Shown here: positions 26,824 to 35,814 of the stretch, one piece after another
Numbering within the stretch: the first letter of the stretch is position 1
Layout: every line of letters begins with the position of its first letter
DNA from: G965197675 sp965197675
GTDB lineage: Bacteria; Chloroflexota; Dehalococcoidia; Plut-88900
DNA length: 64,000 nucleotides
Assembly (NCBI GenBank): GCA_965197675.1
Contig: OZ240221.1
Coordinates: 372,001 to 436,000, forward strand
Direction of reading: 5' to 3'
Notes under the pieces: model-generated
Told to the model about the DNA's origin: nothing
The model's database searches: none
Seen by the model: only the letters and a program-made list of their open reading frames with translations
Made by a program: the position numbers and the translations under genes

Positions 26824-26830
26824 CCGCGTC

Positions 26831-27952
26831 ATGGAAGTGATAGAGGTAACAGAGCCTGGTATGTTAACCACCGTACAGGACGCGGGCCGGTATGGATACA
26901 TGAGGTATGGTATCGGAACGTCGGGCGCCGTGGATTGCTTCGCGCTGAGGCTGGCCAACATCCTGGTGGGAAACCCAGAAAACGGAGCATGCCTAGAGCT
27001 GACGATGATGGGCCCTACTTTGGAATTTCTATCCGATACCCTGATAGCTCTGACTGGTGCGGACTTGACCCCAACTATAGACGGCAACCAACTCCCCATG
27101 TGGCAGGCTGTGGCTGTGAAGCAAGGCGCCACTCTTTCGTTTGGGGGGCCTAGCACCGGCCTCCGAGGATATCTTGCCATCGCCGGGGGAATAGATGTTC
27201 CCGCCTCTCTGGGCAGCAAGAGCACTGACCTTAAAACCCGTATAGGGGGAGTAGAAGGCCGTCCGCTGGCTAAAGAGGATAGGTTGAGCACAACCTCCGC
27301 CTCGCAACCAACTCACTTGGAGGGTCGTCGGATGCCTAGAGGCCTGATACCCACTTACCAAAATCAACATGTGGTGAGAGTTGTTACCGGGCCTCAAGAT
27401 GATGCCTTTACCAACAGGGGCTTGGAGACGTTCTTAGGCTCGACCTATACTATTACTCCGAAATCAGATCGCATGGGATACAGACTGGAGGGGCCAAAGA
27501 TAGAGCACAAAGGTACTGCCGATATCATCTCTGACGGAATTCCCTTCGGCGGGATCCAAGTAGCCGGAGATGGGATGCCCATCGTGCTGATGGCGGACCG
27601 AGGCATATCGGGGGGCTATACCAAGATAGCTACTGTCATAAGCGTAGATCTAAGCGAACTGGCCCAGGGCATGCCAGGGGACGAGGTGACGTTCAAAGCG
27701 GTAAGCGTGGAGCAGGCCCACGAGGCCCTGAGACAACAGGAACACGCCATCGAGGAGCTAAAGGCCTTGGTGGCCACTCCGAGGTCGCCTCGGCAATTCA
27801 AGATGAGGGTGGATGGCACTGAATACTATGTGACCGTGGATATGGCTCAATCCCCTACCAAGGATTCCAAGACGAGCGGACACGTCTCTCTCGAAGGTCA
27901 AAATGGAGAGAGATACACTTACGCCGTAGAAGCCGAAGACAGCGACGCCTAG
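26831..27952 (+). CDS. pxpC: 5-oxoprolinase subunit C with extra C-terminal segment
   Basis: Residues 1-300 are a PxpC/KipA domain: EPGMLTTVQDAGRYGYMRYGI, SGAVDCFALRLANILVGN, SFGGPSTGLRGYLAIAGGID, SDRMGYRLEGP and LMADRGISGGYTKIATV. After about residue 318 it has an added tail containing FKMRVDGTEYYVTVDM and a charged C-terminus. The tail resembles the hammerhead segment that precedes biotin or lipoyl domains, but no biotin motif (MKM) is present. Its role is unknown. It starts 8 bases after pxpB and ends overlapping the convergent M24 gene by 4 bases. Confidence 0.9.
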   Translation: MEVIEVTEPGMLTTVQDAGRYGYMRYGIGTSGAVDCFALRLANILVGNPENGACLELTMMGPTLEFLSDTLIALTGADLTPTIDGNQLPMWQAVAVKQGATLSFGGPSTGLRGYLAIAGGIDVPASLGSKSTDLKTRIGGVEGRPLAKEDRLSTTSASQPTHLEGRRMPRGLIPTYQNQHVVRVVTGPQDDAFTNRGLETFLGSTYTITPKSDRMGYRLEGPKIEHKGTADIISDGIPFGGIQVAGDGMPIVLMADRGISGGYTKIATVISVDLSELAQGMPGDEVTFKAVSVEQAHEALRQQEHAIEELKALVATPRSPRQFKMRVDGTEYYVTVDMAQSPTKDSKTSGHVSLEGQNGERYTYAVEAEDSDA

Positions 27953-29133
27953 ATTACTACCAGGTCTCTATCGAACCTGGTAAGAAACTCCACCCCCGAC
28001 TCGGTGACCAGGAGAGTATCGGTAATCCTCGCTCCTACGTTCTCATCGTAGTTGAGCACCGGTGGTTGCACTACCAGCACCATTCCCGCTTCGAGGGTAT
28101 ATGAGCTATCTTCGTCCAAGTGCAATGACTCAATCCAGCTAGGGGGAAAGCCGGGCGCCACGCTATATCCCGTCATGTGCAGCCGGTATTTGTCCAACCC
28201 TGCCTTCCGAATCACCGACTTGGCTGCCTGGTGGGGGGCGGTGGCCGAAACACCTGGTTTTATGGCCTCGATAGCCATGTCACTGGCATCCCTGACAATC
28301 TGATATATCTCATTGTTGCGCCTGGGAGGCTCGCCGAAGGAGAACACCCTACCGATGGGGGCGCAGTACCTCTTAACCGTGGCAGCGAAATCTACGTGGC
28401 CCATGTCACCCTTCTGGAAAACGCCTGAGTTGGGTTGTGGCGCCGTGACGTCGCTGGGCATCCAACAGTTATAGACCGACCTATCACCGGTGCCGAAATA
28501 CAGGGGCCTGGCCGGCGACTCGGTGCCGTGCCGCCACATGGTGTACTGCATCTCGGCGGCCACGTCTTGCTGGGTCTTACCTATTGCCGTGTGCTCAACG
28601 CAGGTCTTCATGGCGGCTTCCGCAATCTTGGCTGCCTCTCGGTAGCACTCGATTTCGGCGGGGGTCTTGACGAGCCTCAGGTCCTCGATAAAGTGGGTGG
28701 CCTCCGTAACCAGCGAATCACCAAGCATCTCCTTGAGTCGTACGTAATCATGCGGGTCCAAATAATAGGACGGTGCTTCCAGGCCTAACCTGCGATTAGA
28801 ATAGCCCTTCTCCTTCATCACGGCGCTGACTACGTCTATGGGATCTTCAGGCTCTCTCCCTCCCCAACTCCGTACGTCTTCCATAAGGGTCAGTTTGCGG
28901 TGCTCAGTCGCGTCCGAGAGCCTGCAAACAAAGGTCAATTTCTCGTTGGGATCCAGCGGGAAGAAGAAAAGCTGAAACTCAGACTCGCCGCCACCACCTC
29001 GAAGACCAGTAAGATAAAAGAGGTTGGTGGGATGGATTATCATCAGCAGGTCTAGACCCGCTTCTTCCATCGCCTTTCTGACTCGTTTCTGACGGGACTC
29101 GAACTCCTCTAACGGAAAATCGAACTTAGACAA
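27949..29133 (-). CDS. M24 creatinase/prolidase-fold protein, metal site largely lost
   Basis: The 394-residue protein has an N-terminal creatinase-like domain (1-150) and a pita-bread M24 domain. Compared with aminopeptidase P, only the first metal Asp is kept (Asp248 in HVDFAATVKRY); the others are Pro259, Tyr323, Gln356 and Thr371. It is therefore unlikely to be a two-metal peptidase. Creatinase itself is a metal-free member that cleaves a C-N bond; a similar hydrolase of a small nitrogen compound is possible but not shown, since the catalytic His region here reads YNCWMPSD. It is convergent with pxpC and follows its paralogue on the same strand. Confidence 0.83.
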   Translation of the reverse strand: MSKFDFPLEEFESRQKRVRKAMEEAGLDLLMIIHPTNLFYLTGLRGGGGESEFQLFFFPLDPNEKLTFVCRLSDATEHRKLTLMEDVRSWGGREPEDPIDVVSAVMKEKGYSNRRLGLEAPSYYLDPHDYVRLKEMLGDSLVTEATHFIEDLRLVKTPAEIECYREAAKIAEAAMKTCVEHTAIGKTQQDVAAEMQYTMWRHGTESPARPLYFGTGDRSVYNCWMPSDVTAPQPNSGVFQKGDMGHVDFAATVKRYCAPIGRVFSFGEPPRRNNEIYQIVRDASDMAIEAIKPGVSATAPHQAAKSVIRKAGLDKYRLHMTGYSVAPGFPPSWIESLHLDEDSSYTLEAGMVLVVQPPVLNYDENVGARITDTLLVTESGVEFLTRFDRDLVVI

Positions 29134-29162
29134 TGTCGTCCTCCTAAGAAGTGAATTAGTGA

Positions 29163-30317
29163 CTACACCTCGATAAAGTCTCGGGGAAACTTGGATAATA
29201 TCTCAGCTCCGGAATCGGTAATCAGCACGTTATCGATTATTCTGAACCCTATCCTCTCTTGGGGCAGAAAGACGGGAGGTTCTATAGATATTATCATGCC
29301 AGGCTCCAGGGTATAAGGACTGCCAGCCTCCAGCTTCAACACCTCTCCCCACACCGGGGGAAATCCAGGCGCTATCCCGTACCCCGATAGGTGCCAGCGA
29401 CCTTCGTTCATGCCGGCGTTTTCTATGACTTTCTTAGAGGCCTCGTGAGGGGCGACAGCCGAAACTCCAGGCTTCACGGCAGCTATCATCTCATCACATG
29501 CCTCGCGCACCACGTTGTAGACCTCTTTCATTCGTGGAGTGGGTCGACCCATGCACAGCACCCTCCCGATAGTGGAGCAGTACCTCCTGTAGGAAGCTCC
29601 GTACTCCATGTGGATCAGGTCTCCTCTATGAATACGACGCTCGCTGGGCATGCCGTGGCCATATGCTGTGCGCTCGCCGCTGGCAAAGTTCATGGGGCTG
29701 GGTGGAGCGTCGCTGCCCAGGGCCATCATGGTGCGGTGCATCTCCGCTGTCACCTCCAGCTCCGTTTTGCCTTCGGCGAGTGTCTGGACACAGGTCTTCA
29801 TGCCCTCGTCGAGTATGCCTGCGGCTTTGCGGATGTAAGCTATCTCCGCCGGGGACTTAACGAACTTCAGACTATCGATAAGATCGGTGGTCTCCAATAC
29901 CAGGGAATCGCCCAGCATCTCCTTCAGAGCTACGTAGTGGTAGGGATGAAGGTAGTGCTGGGGCACCTCCAGGCCTACTCGCCGATTCAGGTAGCCCTTC
30001 TTCACCATTATCGACTTGACCACGTCTATGGGGTCTTCCGGTTCGCGTCCTCCCCACCCGTGCACGTCCTCAGCCAGGGAGAGGTCGGCAATCTCGGCGA
30101 CTTCGGCCAATCGCGAGAGGATGGTCAACGGACCAGGCTCCAGGGTGAAGAAGAGCATATGAAGCTCCTGCCACCCTTTGACTCGACAGCCGATAAGGTA
30201 ATTGACGTTGACCGGGTTCAGTACCAGGAGAAGATCGATGCCCGCCTTCTCCATAGCCTCTCTGCCCCGTCGCTGCCTGTCCTGGAACTCCTCCAGCGAG
30301 AAATCATGCTTAGACAC
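29163..30317 (-). CDS. M24 creatinase/prolidase-fold protein, paralogue
   Basis: The 384-residue paralogue begins like its neighbour (MSKHDFSLEEFQDRQRRGRE against MSKFDFPLEEFESRQKRVRK). Metal ligands read Glu238, Thr249, Tyr313, Glu346 and Ile361, so four of five differ from aminopeptidase P. YGHGMPS keeps a His (221) in the region where creatinase has its catalytic His. It could be a creatinase-like hydrolase of a methylated or cyclic nitrogen compound. The pairing with PxpABC suggests amide or lactam nitrogen use; this is inference. The gap to the next gene is 29 bases, so the two are co-transcribed. Confidence 0.84.
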   Translation of the reverse strand: MSKHDFSLEEFQDRQRRGREAMEKAGIDLLLVLNPVNVNYLIGCRVKGWQELHMLFFTLEPGPLTILSRLAEVAEIADLSLAEDVHGWGGREPEDPIDVVKSIMVKKGYLNRRVGLEVPQHYLHPYHYVALKEMLGDSLVLETTDLIDSLKFVKSPAEIAYIRKAAGILDEGMKTCVQTLAEGKTELEVTAEMHRTMMALGSDAPPSPMNFASGERTAYGHGMPSERRIHRGDLIHMEYGASYRRYCSTIGRVLCMGRPTPRMKEVYNVVREACDEMIAAVKPGVSAVAPHEASKKVIENAGMNEGRWHLSGYGIAPGFPPVWGEVLKLEAGSPYTLEPGMIISIEPPVFLPQERIGFRIIDNVLITDSGAEILSKFPRDFIEV

Positions 30318-30342
30318 AGAGTCTCCCTACTGCCAGGCCCGG

Positions 30343-30786
30343 TTAGAGCCAGCGAAAGCCCCATGTATCGTGGGAATGATCTCGGGACATGGACTCGTGG
30401 AAGTGGATGATCTTCCATTGTCCCCCTGTCTTGTGAAGGACGAACGTGTTGCGTTCGTTGAAGACCATGGGATTATCGAAGCTCTTTATCTTGAGAGTGC
30501 CGAGGAAGGTGCAGTAAGCGTACCCCACGTCTCCCAGCACATCCACAGCCAGGTTATCGATGGTGGCGTCATGAGTCTCAACAGAGTCGGCCAGCCCATT
30601 GTAGTAATCGTTGATGCCCGGCCAACCAACGACAGCGTCGTTGTTCTCCTCAGCGACGTAGAGGAGCTGGGGATAGCTCTGGTCCCACAACAACTTGGCC
30701 CTCTCGACGTCGAGAGAGTTGAGAGCATCCAGCCACTGCTCTATGACGGCTTCGACTTCCTGTTTCTGCTGCTCAGTAGCGGGCAT
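30343..30786 (-). CDS. NTF2/SnoaL-like protein
   Basis: A cone-shaped NTF2-like fold is indicated by VEAVIEQWLDALNSLDVERAKLLWDQS near the start, GWPGINDYYNGLADSVETH in the middle and TFVLHKTGGQWKIIHFHESMS at the end. Members include ketosteroid isomerase relatives and many proteins of unknown role. Acidic and His residues are present in the pocket region, but the reaction is not predictable. ATG 30786 is chosen for AAGGAG eight bases upstream; a longer frame from 30813 exists. It precedes the two M24 genes on the same strand and may share their transcript. Confidence 0.8.
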   Translation of the reverse strand: MPATEQQKQEVEAVIEQWLDALNSLDVERAKLLWDQSYPQLLYVAEENNDAVVGWPGINDYYNGLADSVETHDATIDNLAVDVLGDVGYAYCTFLGTLKIKSFDNPMVFNERNTFVLHKTGGQWKIIHFHESMSRDHSHDTWGFRWL

Positions 30787-30974
30787 CAATATAGCTCCTT
30801 CCATGATGCACAAGGCTGGAGGGATTCCATCGCATTGCCCTCGGACCTTGTAATCTGAGTGGTGCTCGCCCTATGTTCCAAGTGGGCCTAAGTGTACCAT
30901 ACCGACCCTGTCCCAGGCGCTCGGAGGGGGCCAAAGCCGGTTTTGGCCTAAATGTGATGTTCTTGCACTGTAAC

Positions 30975-31172
30975 CCGACTGGGCTTGCGTGTGGAACTTG
31001 ATTGTCTTTTCTGTTTAGCTTTGAAGTTTGATTGAATTTTCCGGTCCACGTTCAAACTTGATTGAGTTGTAAAAAAAGTTTTATTTTCGGGGTTTTCCAG
31101 GCACGAAGATGTCGTTATTTTTGATTGATTTTTTCATGAGGTTGGGTTGTTTCCACCCACCCGCCCAGAGAG
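30975..31172 (+). repeat. Repeat E, copy 1 (inverted partner near 55.2 kb)
   Basis: This AT-rich stretch of about 200 bp is the reverse complement, at high identity, of 55131-55326. TTGATTG occurs at 30999, 31028, 31058 and 31123, so three are spaced by 29-30 bases. The outer edge begins CCCGACTGGG. The inner edge runs into the CACCCACCCGCCCAG module of the composite repeats. Confidence 0.8.
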
Positions 31173-31300
31173 GTTTTATATATGGGGGGACACATCCCTC
31201 CGGACTCCCTCGGTGGAGGGTTGGATTGCCGTGTCAGGCACAGACCTTTGAATAACTCCGGCATTGTCCCAAAATGAGGCGCTCCAACTGTCATTACTTC
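31173..31300. repeat. Composite dispersed repeat, copy 2 (reverse)
   Basis: The reverse form of the composite repeat is visible: GGTTTTATATATGGGGGGAC, then ACATCCCTCCGGACTCCCTC. It continues from repeat E without a gap. Confidence 0.65.
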
Positions 31301-31870
31301 GACAAGCTCAGCACGGGGTCTGAACGGAGCCCTTAGGCCATGCTCAGGGTAAACTCCGTGAAGTGAAGATTCCAAAACTTCTGCCCGTAAAGCTACGATG
31401 TTTTTGATGGACCGCTTTGGATTCTTCGCTATGCTCAGAATGACACTGGTATGGGGCTTGGTCGCAAGTTACGCAAAAGTCTCCGTCAAACACGGGAATG
31501 ACCTGCCTGCTGCAGGCAGGCGGGGAGGAGCCGCTCAATGGTTCCCTTCGGTAAACTCGGGATAAACTCTAAGCTCACCTGGTTCGACAAGCTCAGCACG
31601 GGGTCTGAACGGAGCCCTTCGGCTATGCTCAGGGTAAGCTCCGCGAAGTGAAGAATCCAAAACCTCTGCCCGTAAAGCTACGATGTTTTTGATGGACCGC
31701 TTTGGATTCTTCGCTATGCTCAGAATGACACTGGTATGGGGCTTGGTCGCAAGTTACGCAAAGGTCTCCGTCAAGCACGGGAATGACCTGCCTACTGCAG
31801 GCAGGCGGGGAGGAGCCGATCAATGGTTCCCCTCGGTAAACTCGGGATAAACTCTAAGCTCACCTCGTTC
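31301..31870. repeat. Tandem duplication, two units of 285 bp
   Basis: GACAAGCTCAGCACGGGGTC starts at 31301 and again at 31586; GACAAGCTCA recurs at 31871, where a third unit soon diverges. Each 285-bp unit contains GATTCTTCGCTATGCTCAGA, GGTATGGGGCTTGGTCGCAA and a Pst-like CTGCAGGCAGGCGGGG. Short frames in it are duplicated by chance. The whole space 30787-32600 has no gene. Confidence 0.85.
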
Positions 31871-32109
31871 GACAAGCTCACCATGAGCGGGGCTGGGGTG
31901 AGCATGCGCTCCAGATTCTTCGCTTCGCTCAGAATGACAGGCTCTTGGAACTGGGGAGAGGTTCGCCCGTGTTTGAGTCCGTTCAGGATGTCCTTGGGAG
32001 AGCCTGCACTTGGGCGTTGGCCTCTGTGAAATATAGGGATGATACCTCCTTTTAAGTGAGATGGGTATTTGTATTATAGCACGTAGGTTCTTATTTTATT
32101 TAGGGCCGT

Positions 32110-32520
32110 GTGGCACAGGAGGTAGGTGTCAACTCTGGATTCCCGCTCATTATGAGAGGGGGATTTCCACCACGTGCAGCGTCTCTCGGCTGGATTCCCG
32201 TGTCAGGCACGGGAATGACGGAAGAGGGGGTCCACTCACTCCCTTCGACCAGGCTCAGGGTGAGCGGTGGTCATTGTCTACCAGGTAACCATGAGCCTGG
32301 CTTGGAAAGGCGAATGTCTTGTTTCCCACCCGCCCCGCCCTCGGTAGGTTTTTAGATATGGGAGGACACCCTCCTTCGGCCCTTCGACTTGCTCAGGACA
32401 GGCCCAAGCCCCCTGCCAGAGGGAAACATCCCTCTTGTATGTTAAGTATGGAGGCGTGGCAGGCAGACTCCCTCTGACTATGAGCTGGATAAAAGGGAGT
32501 GAGCGCCCCCACCCTACCCT
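32110..32520. repeat. Composite dispersed repeat, copy 3 (reverse)
   Basis: GGATTCCCGTGTCAGGCACG, CCTTCGACCAGGCTCAGGG, CCACCCGCCCCGCCCTCGGT and CCTGCCAGAGGGAAACATCC are modules of the same repeat family in reverse order. Confidence 0.7.
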
Positions 32521-32600
32521 GGCCGACCCATCCCATGAATCTGGGTGATTGCAACGCAATCTTGCTATACTAATGTGACATCGCAGATGGAGACTTTGTA

Positions 32601-32840
32601 ATGGCCAGCATCACCGTGCGCAATCTAGATGGCGGCCTGAAGCGGCGGCTGCGTATTCGGGCAGCCGAGAATGGCCATTCCATGGAACAGGAGGCCCGCG
32701 ACATCCTGCGGGCGGCTCTTGACGAAGACGCTGCGCCGACCAGAAATCTCGGCACGGCGATCCACGAACGGTTCAAGCCGTTCGGCGGATTGGAGTTGGA
32801 GATTCCTCCCAGGGAACCCATGCGCTCGCTTGTTGTCTGA
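32601..32840 (+). CDS. FitA/VapB-like ribbon-helix-helix antitoxin, no toxin found
   Basis: The 79-residue protein starts ASITVRNLDGGLKRRLRIRA, a ribbon-helix-helix DNA-binding domain, with AENGHSMEQEARDILRAAL completing it, as in FitA-type antitoxins. The C-terminal part should bind a PIN-domain toxin. Normally the toxin gene overlaps the antitoxin stop. Here the sequence after 32840 has no PIN frame (no early Asp motif such as VLDTN), so the toxin has been lost or lies elsewhere. Confidence 0.75.
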   Translation: MASITVRNLDGGLKRRLRIRAAENGHSMEQEARDILRAALDEDAAPTRNLGTAIHERFKPFGGLELEIPPREPMRSLVV

Positions 32841-33187
32841 GCCTACCACTCTGAGCCGGAACTTGGTGTCCCGATGTTGAATCATTGCCATGCTCCGCTG
32901 ATCCAGAATCCGATAGGCTCTATTCTCCTCTAGCAGTTCCAGGCTTGTCCGTACGGCCTCATCGGTGTAGGGGCCTGATAGAGTCCAAAAAGCCAGGGCA
33001 GACACGAAACTTATCTTGCGTTATCCCTGGCAATGCTGAGGCCAGCCCACATCACGCTAGGTCTGAAGACACCGCGTAGGAAACGCCGTTGATAGGGCAA
33101 CATCTGGAACGGCTCGCCCGGCAGATCGCCGTCACCTATCAGAGCCAATTCAAGACTTGCCATCAGATTCTTGATGTTCACGTAGCA
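32841..33187. other. Intergenic, no PIN toxin frame
   Basis: Neither strand gives a credible gene. A minus-strand frame over the antitoxin gene is its shadow. Confidence 0.4.
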
Positions 33188-33400
33188 CTAGTTCAAAAGC
33201 AACAGAAGAAGCCGGCCAGCCCCCCAAAGGGCAGCTACCCATAGAAGAGTCATCCAACCACTGTAGCGTCGTTCAAGACGGGCTAGGCGTTTGTCGGTGT
33301 CAGTTATTTTCTGCGACTGCCATAGTCTGCGGTCATCCATGAATTTCACAAAACGTTCGTATTCCGCCCATGTGACCAATTGCTCCTCATCTTGCCTCAT
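33188..33400 (-). CDS. Small membrane protein, 70 residues
   Basis: A polar, helical N-terminal part (WAEYERFVKFMDDRRLWQSQ, then a charged stretch DKRLARLERRY) is followed by one C-terminal membrane helix (MTLLWVAALWGAGRLLLLLL). AAAGGGG stands before the ATG. The form, short coiled segment plus tail anchor, is common in phage and accessory regions, but I do not recognise a family. It is in the accessory stretch downstream of the DUF262 cassette. Confidence 0.55.
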   Translation of the reverse strand: MRQDEEQLVTWAEYERFVKFMDDRRLWQSQKITDTDKRLARLERRYSGWMTLLWVAALWGAGRLLLLLLN

Positions 33401-33728
33401 AGTAACCCCTTTCTAAGGCCATCCTGCGTAGTTAGTCACTACCACTCCACGATTTACGCCTATGCGGATCGCCAGGCTGTACTATAAAGCTAGTCGATAA
33501 AGTCGATCAACAATTAACGGTTTGTGAAACTAGCCCCGGCAAGGCCGCAATCGCCTACTCCATACTCACGCCCGATGACAGTCTCATAGGGAGAGCGGAT
33601 TGCCGCAGAGGTCGCCCCCCGCGAGGTAACGCTCCAAGGCCTCTTCGATCTCTCTCAACGCTCAGGCACTGACCTTCATCTCATCTGCCTTTGGTTGAAC
33701 TGCTTCAACTCACCTCTCTGATGGGCAT
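33401..33728. other. Intergenic, possible gene fragment
   Basis: On the minus strand around 33600-33680 a short fragment reads LREIEEALERYLAGG after an in-frame stop. It looks like decayed coding sequence but cannot be placed in a family. Confidence 0.3.
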
Positions 33729-34682
33729 CTACCGTTTCGTGATCTTGGGCCCAACGTACATGATGTACAGCGGCTCGCTCGCCCGGATCGGCCATGAGAA
33801 GTGAACTCGCAGTTGAGGTGTCTTAACTTTACCATGCCAAGTGCAGAACAGCCGCTCTCCAGCGTTAGTGGGATGCGCGAAGGTGAGGTCTGACTCGAAT
33901 TCTACCTTCTCAGTGTAAGAGGAGTCGGAGAACCAAGCTTTGTCTCCGGTAAAGTGTTTCCTGTACAGAGATTGACCTTCGGGAGTCCGTTCTCCCCGCT
34001 CATTAAAGCAATTCTTCAGGGTATGCAGAACATTTAGGCGTAGCAGAAGGCGTTCAGCAGCGCCCTTACTGAATGGGTGTCCCGTCAGCGGGTCGAAACT
34101 GTCATTCGCGAACGTCAAATCCGGACACCTGATCCGAGCGGTCGCTTCCAGGTCCTTCCAAGATCCGAGTTGAACGGGAGCGGATTCAAGGGCAGCCTCC
34201 ACCTCTTCCGGATCCCAATAGTTGAGGACTTCTACACTACTCACGCGCTCGCTGTCGTGCCAGTTGACAGCCAAGGGTGAGATTAGCCAGGAAGAGGGCT
34301 TAAAGCTGACGAGACCGCGGTCAATTCCGCGAATAAGACAATAGGCAGCCTCTCCGACTGCCGTGTCGGTTACTACTTCACCATTGAATTCCAATAAGTC
34401 GTCAGAGTTGTGCTGTCTGACATCATCCCAGAAGGGGCCATGGCGATCTAGCCATCCCATGAAGGCTCTGAGCTTGTTTTTGTCCAAGGCGCGAGGGGCC
34501 GCTTCCCGCATCTTCAAGTCCGGTGTTACCTGAGCATTGGCGACATTGCGATGACACTGAAGATCCCCTCTGAACCGCCGCGTCGTTTCTCTTATGATCA
34601 TCACACGCCCAATGGCGTCTCTAAAGGCCCCCAGACTCAGAAACTGTCCATGGATGGAGCAATCGTTGAGGATCAGCTCCAA
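33729..34682 (-). CDS. Unknown protein, third gene of DUF262/ATPase cassette
   Basis: About 317 residues, read from a TTG two bases after the ATPase stop (TGATTTG); a longer frame from 34775 overlaps the ATPase gene and has no independent support. ELILNDCSIHGQFLSLGAFR opens it; FMGWLDRHGPFWDDVRQHN, GEVVTDTAVGEAAYCLIRG, FKPSSWLISPLAVNWH and FDPLTGHPFSKGAAERLL look like conserved blocks. I do not know a catalytic motif here. Tight coupling to the ATPase and DUF262 genes suggests it is the effector or specificity part of the same system. No signal peptide or membrane helix is seen. Confidence 0.75.
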   Translation of the reverse strand: MELILNDCSIHGQFLSLGAFRDAIGRVMIIRETTRRFRGDLQCHRNVANAQVTPDLKMREAAPRALDKNKLRAFMGWLDRHGPFWDDVRQHNSDDLLEFNGEVVTDTAVGEAAYCLIRGIDRGLVSFKPSSWLISPLAVNWHDSERVSSVEVLNYWDPEEVEAALESAPVQLGSWKDLEATARIRCPDLTFANDSFDPLTGHPFSKGAAERLLLRLNVLHTLKNCFNERGERTPEGQSLYRKHFTGDKAWFSDSSYTEKVEFESDLTFAHPTNAGERLFCTWHGKVKTPQLRVHFSWPIRASEPLYIMYVGPKITKR

Positions 34683-34683
34683 A

Positions 34684-35814
34684 TCAGTCCTCTGCCCATC
34701 CAGCGAAGTAGTTTGCGTCCTTGTCAAACTGGTCGAAGAATCCTTCAGGCCAGTCGTCAATGTTACCCGAATCATCCACCGTGAGGCTCAGTATCTGAGT
34801 CGCTTCATCTGATGGGGGCCTGAAGAAATGGATAGCAACTTGTTCTGATTTAAGCTGGCGAGCCTTGACTGCACGGCGAACGCCATTAAGCACGTGATCG
34901 CTGTGTGTCTCCACGACTACTTGTATTCCTGCGCGTGCCACATCGGCCAAAAATTGTCCCATCAGCGCTTGGCCGGCAGGGTGCAGATGCACCTCCGGGT
35001 TCTCAATAAGAATGATATCACTCTTGTTTGCGGACAGGGCCGCCACCATAATGGGCAGAATCTGAGTAAGCCCGAACCCTGTGTGAACGGGCTTATGGAA
35101 CTCCGTCGCTTTCGATGTGCGCAATCCGAGGGTTACAGCGTTTGACCTAGGCGCCTGTTGCAAGTCTATCTCACAGCCAGGGAACAGTGTGCTCATGCGC
35201 CTCTGTACCTGATGCAACCGAAGGGCGGGCACCCCCTGTAGTACAAGTCCGTCAATGACAGGCTCGTCTCGCCCCCAGTGCAAAACACTCACGGCGTGTT
35301 CGCCTCGGGAACCGACGACGCTAACAAGACGAGGGTCTTCGAGAGGATAGGCCTCTTGAGGGGCTATCCGTTCCGCAGTAATATAGGTCAGATTCCGCAG
35401 AGGACGAGTAAACGGCGAGGCGGCTTCAGCCTCGTCTGGTGGCAGCAGATACCGTAACTCTTGGGGCAGTTTGAACGTTCTGTTGTTTACGGCGACAAGC
35501 TCGACTTCCACTGACATATCTCGTCGGTCGCCGCCGAACGCCCAGCGGTAGACGTTCTCGTCGTACTCCAAGGCAATCTCGAAACCAACTCTGCCAGCCA
35601 CGTCCGATGCTGCACCCATCCGGACACCAGTGCCATTGAGTACAAGCCGTGTCGACCATTCGTGTTCGCGCATCGTCTGGTGCAGTAACACGATCGCCTG
35701 TAGAATCGAAGACTTGCCTGAAGCGTTGAGTCCGGTGAGCAGTGTCAGTGGCGCAAGGGGCAACCGCAGGAGTTCAAAGCACTTGAAGGATCGAAGTTCA
35801 AGCCGTGTAAGCAC
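34684..35814 (-). CDS. AAA ATPase, OLD/DUF3696-type
   Basis: The 376-residue protein has a Walker A loop GLNASGKSS (29-37), a Q-loop region after it, a signature-like HTGFGLTQILPIMVAAL and Walker B IILIENPEVHLHP, then VVVETHSDHVLNGVRRAV. This is the SMC/OLD-like ATPase type with a C-terminal DUF3696 segment (LSLTVDDSGNIDDWPEGFFDQ). Such ATPases often drive defence complexes against phage or plasmids. The GTG start overlaps the end of the DUF262 gene by 17 bases and AAGGA precedes it. Confidence 0.88.
   Translation of the reverse strand: MLTRLELRSFKCFELLRLPLAPLTLLTGLNASGKSSILQAIVLLHQTMREHEWSTRLVLNGTGVRMGAASDVAGRVGFEIALEYDENVYRWAFGGDRRDMSVEVELVAVNNRTFKLPQELRYLLPPDEAEAASPFTRPLRNLTYITAERIAPQEAYPLEDPRLVSVVGSRGEHAVSVLHWGRDEPVIDGLVLQGVPALRLHQVQRRMSTLFPGCEIDLQQAPRSNAVTLGLRTSKATEFHKPVHTGFGLTQILPIMVAALSANKSDIILIENPEVHLHPAGQALMGQFLADVARAGIQVVVETHSDHVLNGVRRAVKARQLKSEQVAIHFFRPPSDEATQILSLTVDDSGNIDDWPEGFFDQFDKDANYFAGWAED

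Noticed and set aside
31301..31870. Pair of duplicated 64-residue frames (31344-31538 and 31629-31823) as a tandem small-protein family
   Set aside because: They arise only from the 285-bp nucleotide duplication of a non-coding repeat.
33600..33680. In-frame TGA in a short minus-strand fragment as a fourth selenocysteine codon
   Set aside because: The fragment has no recognised redox motif, and the frame ends soon after; it is better read as decayed sequence.
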